Position numbers and translations under genes: made by a program. A stretch of 41,340 bases of DNA. Source: CAYVAP01 sp964343195. Its GTDB lineage: Bacteria > Bacteroidota > Bacteroidia > J057. The notes beneath the pieces were generated by a model that saw nothing but the letters and a program-made list of their open reading frames with translations, was not told where the DNA came from and made no database searches. Location of the stretch: assembly GCA_964343195.1 (NCBI GenBank), contig CAYFIR010000052.1, forward strand, positions 1-41,340, given 5' to 3'. Of this stretch, positions 17,176 to 24,183 are shown one piece after another. Numbering within the stretch: position 1 is the first letter of the stretch; the number at the start of each line of letters is the position of its first letter.

Positions 17176-17242
17176 CCCGTGAGAATGACCATGGGATCAA
17201 ATGCCCCAATGGATTGGCAACTACTCTTAATCGAATCAAATT

Positions 17243-18748
17243 ATGCGACTAACGATAAAATTTTCGCTGTTCATAGCCTTGGGACTGTTTCTAGGCAGTT
17301 GTAAAGGGTTTCTGGAAAAGGAGAACCTGACCTCGATCACGGCTGACAACTTTTACCAGACCGAGGAGGATGCATACAGCGGCCTCTGGGCTGCATACTC
17401 TACCCTTCAGTTGGATGGTCAACTGGTAGGAGCGGGGCACTTCCGCTGGTTTTGGGGAGACATCGTCTCTGACGACGCCGACAAAGGAGGCTCTGGCCCC
17501 AATGACGTAGCCTCGCTCGATCGCCTGGAAAACTTTCTGGGCCGTCCCACCAACGAGTTGCTCTCTGCGGAATGGCGTGCCGATTATGATGGCATTTACT
17601 ACGCCAATGTGGTGCTGGAAAATGTTCCAGGAATTGAGATGGACCCCTTTGCCAAGGAACAGATTCTTGGAGAGGCTAAATTTATCCGTGCCTACAACTA
17701 CTACCAGTTGGTGACCATTTTTGGAGGCGTTCCGCTGGTCACGGGCATTCTGTCTCCAAGCGAAGAGCAGATCCCCCGTGCTGCGGACACCGAAATCTGG
17801 TCACAGATTGAAACTGACCTGACAGAAGCAATCGCTGTACTGCCTGCCCGCAGTCAGTACGAACTCAGCGAGCAGGGCCGTGTCACCAAAGGAGCAGCCC
17901 AGGCACTACTGCTCAAAACCTATGCATGGCAGGAGAAATGGGAGGACGCCGTTCAGGTAGCCTCCGACATCGTCGCCAGTGGCGAATATCACCTCGTGGA
18001 CAGCTATGGAACCATTTTTCAGCTTTCCGGCGAATTCAACGAAGAGTCTGTTTTTGAGATTGCCTACTGGAACGGATCAGGTGGAGACTGGGGCTTCTTT
18101 GAAGAAGGAACCCTGACCAATGTATTCCAGCGGCCGAGGGGTCAGTTTGGCGGTTTTGGTTTTAACCTTCCGACTCAGGATTTGGTAGATGAATTTGAAG
18201 AAGGCGATCCGCGCCTTGGCTGGACCCTCTTCCAAATCGGCGACGACCTGCCTGGACGTGGAGAACTGACGACTGACGCAACTGGCTACCCCCACGAGTA
18301 TTATCCTCGCAAGTATTACATCACTCCAGCTGAGGAGGCGACTCTGGGAGCTCCTGAGACCAATGGCCCTTCCAACGAACGGATCATTCGCTACTCAGAC
18401 GTCCTGTTGCTGTATGCAGAAGCGGCCCATCACACAGGTGATGAAGCCTTGGCTCGCGACCTCGTCAACCAGGTCCGTGAGCGTGCCCGTGGTGGAAATG
18501 AGGAAATCCTGCCAGATGTGACGGCTAGTGGACAGGCTCTCCTGGACGCCATTTACCACGAGCGACGTGTCGAACTGGCACTGGAAGGACATCGGTTCTT
18601 TGATCTGGTCCGCACTGGCCGCGCAGGCGAAGTCATGCGTGCCCACGGGAAAACCAACTTTCAGGACGGCACCCATGAGCTGTTCCCTATCCCCACACGC
18701 GAGATTCAGCTTTCCAATGGGCTGATCGAGCAAAATCCCGGGTACTAA
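17243..18748 (+). CDS. susD: SusD/RagB-family surface glycan-binding lipoprotein
   Basis: A 501-residue lipoprotein with signal peptide and lipobox (LFLGSC, C20). The N-terminal half carries helical TPR-like segments (DAYSGLWAAYSTLQ, GEAKFIRAYNYYQLVTIFGGVPLV), a family signature. The C-terminal part shows NERIIRYSDVLLLYAEAA and ERRVELALEGHRFFDLVRTGRA, also typical of SusD, and ends EQNPGY as many members do. It acts as the lid of the SusC channel on the cell surface, holding glycan for import. It is cotranscribed with susC (67-base gap) and followed 96 bases later by the PKD lipoprotein. Confidence 0.96.
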   Translation: MRLTIKFSLFIALGLFLGSCKGFLEKENLTSITADNFYQTEEDAYSGLWAAYSTLQLDGQLVGAGHFRWFWGDIVSDDADKGGSGPNDVASLDRLENFLGRPTNELLSAEWRADYDGIYYANVVLENVPGIEMDPFAKEQILGEAKFIRAYNYYQLVTIFGGVPLVTGILSPSEEQIPRAADTEIWSQIETDLTEAIAVLPARSQYELSEQGRVTKGAAQALLLKTYAWQEKWEDAVQVASDIVASGEYHLVDSYGTIFQLSGEFNEESVFEIAYWNGSGGDWGFFEEGTLTNVFQRPRGQFGGFGFNLPTQDLVDEFEEGDPRLGWTLFQIGDDLPGRGELTTDATGYPHEYYPRKYYITPAEEATLGAPETNGPSNERIIRYSDVLLLYAEAAHHTGDEALARDLVNQVRERARGGNEEILPDVTASGQALLDAIYHERRVELALEGHRFFDLVRTGRAGEVMRAHGKTNFQDGTHELFPIPTREIQLSNGLIEQNPGY

Positions 18749-18844
18749 TTAGCGGTTAGAAGTCAGGCATTGCGGGTCTGGCTATTTTTCGCGAAAGCAA
18801 AACAGCCCGGCGATTCGGCTTCACTTTTCTCAAATGAAATAATC

Positions 18845-19672
18845 ATGCGTAACAACATATCATATTTTATCCTCACAAGCCTGCTAACGTTATTGGTGGC
18901 CTGTGAACCCTATCAGGTGGCGGATGTAGCGCTGCCCACTGCTCCCACAGCGGATTTTAGCATGGAGGTAGTTCCAGACAATCCCAATCAGATCGTGGTG
19001 ACAGATCAGTCTTCGGGTAATTTTTCCCGGGTTTGGGACTTTGGAAATGGAGGTGTCTCCACGCTGCCTTCAGATACTGCCTTTTACTCCCTAAAAGGCG
19101 AATACACCATTACCCTTGCGGTAGCGGGTGACGGCGGTACCGGAGTCACAACCAGGACCGTTACCATAGAAGAAGACGCAGCAGTAGCCTGTGACAGTAC
19201 TACGCTGCTGCTAGCCGGTGGATGTGGTGCAGACGACAGCAAAACCTGGATTTGGGCCCAGGATGCTGGTGCTGTATCTGTGGGACCTACGCCTACCTCA
19301 TCGGAATGGTATGGATCCCCTGAAGCAGGGCTAGTCTCTGAGCAATACGATGACTCGTGGACCTTTGCCTTCAGCGGAACCGATTTTGTTTACGAGAACA
19401 ATGGACAGTCGGTCAATCCTTATAATGGATATGTAGCTGAGGATTTTACCCCTCCAGCCGGAACATGGCGGATCGAGGCGGGTGCCGGAATCGATGGGAC
19501 AGATCGAATGACCATATCCGATGAAGACCTCTTCCTCGGAGTAATGGATTCAGGCCCCGTTTATGATATCTTTGAGCTAACTGAAGATCGTCTGGTCCTG
19601 GTGAGCCCTATCATGCAGGAAGACGGTACGCCCGGACAGGGGTACTTTACCCTCTACTTTGTAGCTCAATAG
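18845..19672 (+). CDS. PKD-domain surface lipoprotein, probable surface glycan-binding protein
   Basis: A 275-residue lipoprotein with lipobox LLVAC (C20). Residues ~38-108 form a PKD-like beta domain (RVWDFGNGGVSTLPSD, then GEYTITLAV). Residues ~118-275 form a second beta-rich domain starting CDSTTLLLAGGCGADDSKTW, known to me from proteins found beside SusCD in glucan loci. It occupies the SusE/SusF position and likely helps bind glycan at the surface, but no binding residue can be assigned. The frame opens at 18770; the ATG at 18845 is chosen because it starts the lipoprotein signal. A strong terminator follows 18 bases after the stop and ends the susCD block. Confidence 0.83.
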   Translation: MRNNISYFILTSLLTLLVACEPYQVADVALPTAPTADFSMEVVPDNPNQIVVTDQSSGNFSRVWDFGNGGVSTLPSDTAFYSLKGEYTITLAVAGDGGTGVTTRTVTIEEDAAVACDSTTLLLAGGCGADDSKTWIWAQDAGAVSVGPTPTSSEWYGSPEAGLVSEQYDDSWTFAFSGTDFVYENNGQSVNPYNGYVAEDFTPPAGTWRIEAGAGIDGTDRMTISDEDLFLGVMDSGPVYDIFELTEDRLVLVSPIMQEDGTPGQGYFTLYFVAQ

Positions 19673-19690
19673 CACAGGGCATCTCAGCAT

Positions 19691-19742
19691 AAAAAGGGCT
19701 TTCTGGTCGGTTGTATTTTGCCAGGCAGAAGGCCCTTTTTTC
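19691..19742 (+). terminator. Strong Rho-independent terminator after the PKD lipoprotein
   Basis: AAAAAGGGCTTTCTG (19691-19705) pairs with CAGAAGGCCCTTTTT (19726-19740) with one G-T wobble: a 15-bp stem with a 20-base loop and a T6 tail; the A-run at the 5' side also allows leftward function. It separates the susCD block from the two GH16 genes, which therefore probably have their own promoter between 19743 and 20070. Confidence 0.87.
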
Positions 19743-19869
19743 AAAAGCAAGTGGGGAGAAGGTGTACAGGCAGCTGTTGTGTCTCTATCTCCACTTCGCC
19801 TACTTGATGTTTACCCGTTATATTTCCCCTCATACTACTAGACATTTTCATTTCCGACCTATGTTTTTT

Positions 19870-19956
19870 GACAGGATGGACAGGATAACAGGATTAACAA
19901 GATTGATTATCAGGGCTTTCTTATCCTGTCTTTCCTGTAATCATGAAAATCCTGTC
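19870..19956. repeat. Phased CAGGAT repeat with inverted second arm
   Basis: This lies in the 398-base gap between the PKD lipoprotein and the first GH16 gene. Left arm: CAGGAT at 19872 and 19881, CAGGATT at 19889, and the degenerate CAAGATT at 19898, spaced 8-9 bases. Right arm: ATCCTGTC at 19923-19930, TTTCCTGT at 19931-19938, ATCCTGTC at 19949-19956. GACAGGATAA (19879-19888) is a perfect inverted copy of TTATCCTGTC (19921-19930), and GACAGGAT (19870-19877) of ATCCTGTC (19949-19956), so the whole element folds back on itself. From memory, similar spaced CAGGAT repeats occur between genes in unrelated bacteria and create false short ORFs; here too an 82-codon open frame runs across it. Confidence 0.7.
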
Positions 19957-20070
19957 TAATTAGTCTAGGAGTATGATTTCCCCTCTAAATTCAATCTGCT
20001 ACCCGCTATTCATTTCATCCGTTAGAGGCCGCGAACACAACGGTATGATGTGACTCAATTCAATTGCCCT

Positions 20071-20883
20071 ATGAACCATTTTCTCCGTAGCCTTCTCTTC
20101 CTAAGCCTGTTGGGAGTGCAACCGGCCCTGATGGCCCAGGAAGACTGGCAATTACTCTGGTCTGATGAGTTTAACTACGAGGGAGCTCCAGATCCCGAGA
20201 ACTGGTCATACGACATGGGGGATGGGTGCCCCAATATCTGCGGATGGGGAAACAATGAATTGCAATTCTATACCGACGACCGATCCAATGCACGAGTTGA
20301 AAATGGGCACCTGGTCATTGAAGCACACGCAACCGATGATGCAGATCGTCCATACACGTCTGCCCGTCTGGTAAGTCGAGGCAAGCAGGATTGGGTCTAT
20401 GGCCGGGTAGAGGTCAGGGCCAATCTCCCTTTTGGGCGAGGCTCCTGGCCCGCCATTTGGATGCTGCCCACTGAACGGACCTATGGTGGATGGCCCCGCT
20501 GTGGGGAGATCGATATCATGGAACACGTAGGATACGAACCCCTGATGGTGTATGGAACGGTGCATACGGAAGCTTATAATCACCTGATCGGTACGCAAAA
20601 GGGAGACTCGGTCCTGGTTCAGGATGCGGAAGATGCCTTTCATGTTTATGCCATAGAATGGCGGGAGGATCGGATTGATTTTTTTGTGGACGAAAGTCTC
20701 TACCATACATTCCCTCGTTATGAAGATACCCCCGCTGAATGGCCCTTTGATCAGCCATTTCACCTGATCCTTAACCTGGCTGTAGGTGGTGGTTGGGGAG
20801 GTAAATATGGCGTCTCCGAATCCATCTGGCCACAGCAAATGCAGGTTGACTATGTGAGGGTGTACCAATCACCTTCCCCATAG
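20071..20883 (+). CDS. Secreted GH16 endo-beta-1,3-glucanase (laminarinase-like)
   Basis: A 270-residue enzyme with signal peptide (1-23, ALMAQ) and a single GH16 domain to the C-terminus. The catalytic motif is G-E146-I-D148-I-M-E151 (nucleophile E146, acid/base E151) followed by HVGYE, the long EXDXXE form with Met typical of laminarinase-type GH16. Other family marks are WGNNELQFYT, PFGRGSWPAIWML and VDYVRVYQ. It would hydrolyse internal beta-1,3 links of laminarin-like glucan in the periplasm or outside. The Cys pair GCPNICGWGN is shared with the next gene. The ATG at 20071 starts the signal peptide. The paralogue starts 44 bases after the stop, presumably in the same mRNA. Confidence 0.94.
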   Translation: MNHFLRSLLFLSLLGVQPALMAQEDWQLLWSDEFNYEGAPDPENWSYDMGDGCPNICGWGNNELQFYTDDRSNARVENGHLVIEAHATDDADRPYTSARLVSRGKQDWVYGRVEVRANLPFGRGSWPAIWMLPTERTYGGWPRCGEIDIMEHVGYEPLMVYGTVHTEAYNHLIGTQKGDSVLVQDAEDAFHVYAIEWREDRIDFFVDESLYHTFPRYEDTPAEWPFDQPFHLILNLAVGGGWGGKYGVSESIWPQQMQVDYVRVYQSPSP

Positions 20884-20927
20884 CCTTTTCTCAAAAAATA
20901 CCTTTCACTCAAACAATATCAAGCACG

Positions 20928-22127
20928 ATGAAATTCCTTGGGACTGTACTACTCGCAACTTTGATCTTCCTGTCTGGCTGCAAAACCGAGCCAGAGCCTA
21001 CTCCGGGAGACCTGCCCTTTCTGGGTATCCAGAATTCAAGCGTCACAGAAGGCGATGAGAATGGGATCATGAGCTTCGAAGTTAGGCTCAGTTCCGCCTC
21101 AGAATCTGACGTAACCTTCAATTACAGCACCGAAAGTGGTTCTGCGACAGGCGGAGAGGACTTTGAATCTGTGATTGGAGCCAACTTTACCATTCCGGCC
21201 GGAGAAACCCTGGGCAACATTGAGATCACCATCCTGGGAGATGATGTAGTAGAAGGAGATGAAGCCTTCAGCGTGGTGGTTTCCGGGGTAGTCAACGCCC
21301 AGATTTCTGACAATCGTGCCAATGGCAACATTCTGAACGACGATGAGCGCGTGACCACTGGTACCCTTGGGGATGAGGGCTATAGCACTCCGGAGAGCTA
21401 TTCGGGCTATGACCTGATCTGGCAGGAGGAATTTAATGACAATGTACTCTCCAATGACTGGGTTTATGAGATGGGGGATGGATGTCCCGATATCTGTGGA
21501 TGGGGTAATCAGGAACTGCAGTATTACACAGATCGCCCTGAAAACCTGTATTTCCAGGAAGGTAAGCTGGTAATTGAGGCCCGTCAGGAGTCTTACAACG
21601 GATCGAATTACACCTCGGCCCGAATCATCACCAAAGACAAGCAGGAGTTTCAGTATGGGCGCATTGACATTCGGGCCAAACTGCCATTTGGGCAGGGGCT
21701 ATGGCCGGCCTTGTGGATGCTCGGAAGCAACATCGATCAGGTGGGATGGCCTGCGTGTGGCGAGATCGACATCATGGAACTGGTGGGCCATGAGTCCGAG
21801 ACTGTTCATGGCACCTGTCACTGGGCCGATGTAAATGGAAACAGGGCTCTGTTTGGGGACTCCTATACACTGGACTCAGGGATCTTTTGGGACGAGTTTC
21901 ATGTATTCTCCATTTTGTGGGATGAAAATCAGATCAACTGGTACGTGGATGATAACCTGTATCATACGATCAATACCGGCACCAGCGACCTGTCAGAGTT
22001 TCGCAACAGCTTCTTCTTCATCCTCAACATCGCGGTGGGCGGAACCTGGCCTGGCAGCCCCGATGCTACCACGACCTTCCCTCAAAAAATGGCCGTTGAC
22101 TACATCAGGGTGTTTCAGCCCCAGTAG
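20928..22127 (+). CDS. GH16 endo-beta-1,3-glucanase lipoprotein with Calx-beta domain
   Basis: A 399-residue lipoprotein with lipobox LSGC (C18). Residues ~30-138 are a Calx-beta domain (SSVTEGDENG, ATGGEDF, GDDVVEGDEAFSV), a calcium-binding beta-sandwich that here acts as a spacer. Residues ~160-399 are GH16 with catalytic E279, D281 and E284 in GEIDIMELVGH and the same GCPDICGWGN cysteine pair as its upstream paralogue. It is expected on the outer face of the outer membrane, making the first cuts in long glucan for SusCD import, while the upstream signal-peptide copy acts elsewhere (inference). It is the last PUL gene in the window and is followed by a small hairpin and a repeat island. Confidence 0.94.
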   Translation: MKFLGTVLLATLIFLSGCKTEPEPTPGDLPFLGIQNSSVTEGDENGIMSFEVRLSSASESDVTFNYSTESGSATGGEDFESVIGANFTIPAGETLGNIEITILGDDVVEGDEAFSVVVSGVVNAQISDNRANGNILNDDERVTTGTLGDEGYSTPESYSGYDLIWQEEFNDNVLSNDWVYEMGDGCPDICGWGNQELQYYTDRPENLYFQEGKLVIEARQESYNGSNYTSARIITKDKQEFQYGRIDIRAKLPFGQGLWPALWMLGSNIDQVGWPACGEIDIMELVGHESETVHGTCHWADVNGNRALFGDSYTLDSGIFWDEFHVFSILWDENQINWYVDDNLYHTINTGTSDLSEFRNSFFFILNIAVGGTWPGSPDATTTFPQKMAVDYIRVFQPQ

Positions 22128-22159
22128 AAGTACTTGATGGGAATGATGTGATAATGAAT

Positions 22160-22179
22160 GGGGGCAATTGATTGTCCCC
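22160..22179 (+). terminator. Possible terminator of the GH16 pair
   Basis: GGGGGCAA (22160-22167) pairs with TTGTCCCC (22172-22179), eight pairs including one G-T wobble, with loop TTGA. The downstream sequence is only moderately T-rich, so its efficiency is uncertain. It begins 32 bases after the stop codon. Confidence 0.45.
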
Positions 22180-22302
22180 TACTCTTAGTTGTGGCCTGAT
22201 GGGTTGCGAGCCTGATGCGGAAAGGAGTTACATTCACACCAACTCCAATATTCCTGAGTGAAGTAGTTGACGAATTCCTAGGGTAGAAAGTCGCACTTTA
22301 AA

Positions 22303-22735
22303 CTTTCTGATTCCTCCCTCTGCCGCACAGACCATCTCCCTCCAAAGGGAGATACTCGCAGTTGCACAAGTTTCAAGGTTCAGTGCTTCTTCTTCCATTC
22401 GAAGGAGCTATAAAGCAAGCCAGGGGCGGCGTAGGGCGGCATTTGGTGAACCGGGGCGGCCTGCGGGTAGAATGAAATGCCGGAGTTTTTTCGCCTACCT
22501 TTTTTTTAGGGGAGCAAATAGCTCTATAAAATCCCAGGTTCCTCCCTCTCTCGCACAAGCCTCTCCCTCCAAAGGGAGATACTCGCAGTGGCACTTGGGT
22601 AAAGGTCTAAAGCACGCTTGTGGCGGCGCTGGCCCGGCATTTGGCGCTCGGGGCGGCTTGTAGGGAAGCCTGAAATGCCGAGCTTTTCTTGCTTACTTCT
22701 TTTGAAAAAGAAGTAAGTCCCGCTGAAGGCGAAAT
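22303..22735. repeat. Two diverged tandem copies of a ~225-base intergenic unit
   Basis: Part of the gene-free stretch 22128-23038. Copy 1 (about 22303-22512) and copy 2 (about 22535-22735) share, in the same order: TTCCTCCCTCT, GCACA, a hairpin CTCCCTCCAAAGGGAG (centred near 22343 and 22570) followed by GATACTCGCAGT, GGCGGCG with CGGCATTTGG, CGGGGCGGC, GAAATGCCG, and a T-rich end. Copy 2 ends in a strong hairpin: CTTACTTCTTT (22692-22702) pairs perfectly with AAAGAAGTAAG (22707-22717). No coding frame with a recognisable domain is seen, so this looks like a structured mobile or extragenic repeat. Confidence 0.7.
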
Positions 22736-22957
22736 AGCACTTTCAGCGGTAGCATATTAAAGATCAATTTGCGGAGCTAGAAAAAAGCTAGGTCCCGCTG
22801 ATCCTCGATCCCGCGAAGCGGGGAGGCGACATAACACGTGCAGAGGCAGCATGTTAAAAATCCATTTGCGGAGCTAGTATTTCGTATAAAATGCTGACCA
22901 GGAACACTTTCAAATCCGAACTGCGTTGAGCGAAGCGAAATCCCGCAGAGCGGGAAA
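22710..22957. repeat. Second repeat family and REP-like hairpins
   Basis: Two copies of a ~65-90-base unit each begin AGTCCCGCTGA or GGTCCCGCTGA and end in TTGCGGAGCTAG (22766-22777 and 22865-22876), preceded by AGCATATTAAAGATCAA and AGCATGTTAAAAATCCA. Small GC hairpins lie in the second unit (TCCCGC-gaa-GCGGGG, 22809-22823) and after it (TCCCGC-aga-GCGGGA, 22941-22955, within GCGAAATCCCGC). The latter recurs at 39189-39210. The remainder of the stretch up to 23038 holds nothing else I recognise. Confidence 0.65.
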
Positions 22958-23038
22958 TTGCTGATCAGCAGCGTTTTGAACTACGAACTCTTGACTCCGA
23001 ACTTATACCACCAGTTTCTCCAGGCCCCTGATTTTCGT

Positions 23039-23989
23039 TCAACTGGGGACAGCTTTGGGGTCACTCAGGCTCTGAATGATAAAAAAACCGTCAGCCCCCT
23101 GGGGCTGATACAGCGGCATGAGCATCATGCCATCGTAAGGTGCCTCTACGGGCCCCTGTCGGTCATCAGCCAGGATTTCGCCCGCCTTGATATGTTGAAA
23201 GTTCACATAGCCTGGCCTCATTCTGAAATGATCTTCTGGCTTGATGGCATGGCGGTACACCACCTGGACGAAGGCAGGTAATTCCTTGCTGTAATTGTGC
23301 AGGTGGGTGGTAGCGCGCAGGGCTTTATTGTGCAGCGAGTCTGGTAGCATGTCGAGCCAGTGCAGGAGGGTCCAAAGGGCGGCTTCATGATCCAGTACCG
23401 CTCGGGGATCGTGATGCTGACCTGCTTCGAAGACCAGTCCTGCCCAACCCTGGTCAACGCAATAGCTGGCGGTGGTGCCTGCCAGGGCTTTGGTGAGGCC
23501 CGTGATGACCGGGGCCTGTAAGGTAGCAGCCAACTGGATGCTCGTATCGTCGTCTTCTACTACCGAAAAGTGTCCCCCCGGAGCAGAGGTTGTATGCAGG
23601 TCCAGTAATACTTTGGGCTCGTGATCAGTCTGATCCAGGTCCCTGAAAATGTCCAGTAACTCGACAATCTCCCGCTGTTCAGCATTGAGGGCCAGCCAGG
23701 GCGTTTCCTTAATGGTCTGAATGCTGCGGTGTGTCCACATTCTGTTCAGGTCATGATCCAGAAACCGCTCCCGTAAAGCCAGGGCCTGACGGTTTCCCCG
23801 GAGTCCGACGATTCTCCCGGTTTGGGGGCCTCCTGCTTCCTCAATTTTTTCCAAAACGCCTTCCATGGCTTTTACACCAGCCGGTTCATTGCCATGAATC
23901 CCTCCCAGTATGATCAGCAGCGGGCCTGTACTGGAAGTAGATACATCATGGATTAAACGTGGTGGAGTTTTAGAACGAATCATGGACAT
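23039..23989 (-). CDS. AstE/AspA-family zinc-dependent deacylase (succinylglutamate desuccinylase/aspartoacylase-like)
   Basis: A 316-residue cytoplasmic enzyme of the carboxypeptidase-like M14 clan. Zinc ligands are H32 and E35 in GGIHGNEPAG and H132 in LLDLHTTSAPGG; the catalytic glutamate is probably E188 in LVFEAGQH; DHDLNRMW (~78-85) fits the substrate-carboxylate region. The C-terminal ~85 residues form the beta domain usual for the family. Members remove acyl groups from N-acyl amino acids. No arginine-catabolism (ast) genes are nearby, so the substrate is unknown and the name desuccinylase should not be taken literally. The start could be ATG 23989 or 23983; the difference is two residues. 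It is flanked by the repeat island on one side and divergent from the permease on the other. Confidence 0.87.
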   Translation of the reverse strand: MSMIRSKTPPRLIHDVSTSSTGPLLIILGGIHGNEPAGVKAMEGVLEKIEEAGGPQTGRIVGLRGNRQALALRERFLDHDLNRMWTHRSIQTIKETPWLALNAEQREIVELLDIFRDLDQTDHEPKVLLDLHTTSAPGGHFSVVEDDDTSIQLAATLQAPVITGLTKALAGTTASYCVDQGWAGLVFEAGQHHDPRAVLDHEAALWTLLHWLDMLPDSLHNKALRATTHLHNYSKELPAFVQVVYRHAIKPEDHFRMRPGYVNFQHIKAGEILADDRQGPVEAPYDGMMLMPLYQPQGADGFFIIQSLSDPKAVPS

Positions 23990-24183
23990 CTGTGATAATC
24001 AAACCGGAAGATAGCAGGAGAAAGGGGTTGAATCCAATGACATGGACATTATTCGTTTAAATGCCCACAACCAGCGTAGCATTTTTGTGCAACTTAACCC
24101 TGTAAGGCTTGCAGGTAAAGATTGCTGATTTTGCCTAATTTGATGACAAAATGGCTTTTCTGGTCCTTTAAAGACGATTGCCC

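Noticed and set aside
19711..19959. An 82-codon rightward frame after the PKD lipoprotein
   Set aside because: It starts inside a terminator hairpin and runs across the CAGGAT repeat, a known way for repeats to make false frames.
20206..20868. A 220-codon leftward frame antisense to the first GH16 gene
   Set aside because: The GH16 catalytic motif and signal peptide fix the coding strand.
22303..22876. CRISPR array
   Set aside because: Repeats are few, long, diverged and unevenly spaced, with no cas genes in the window.
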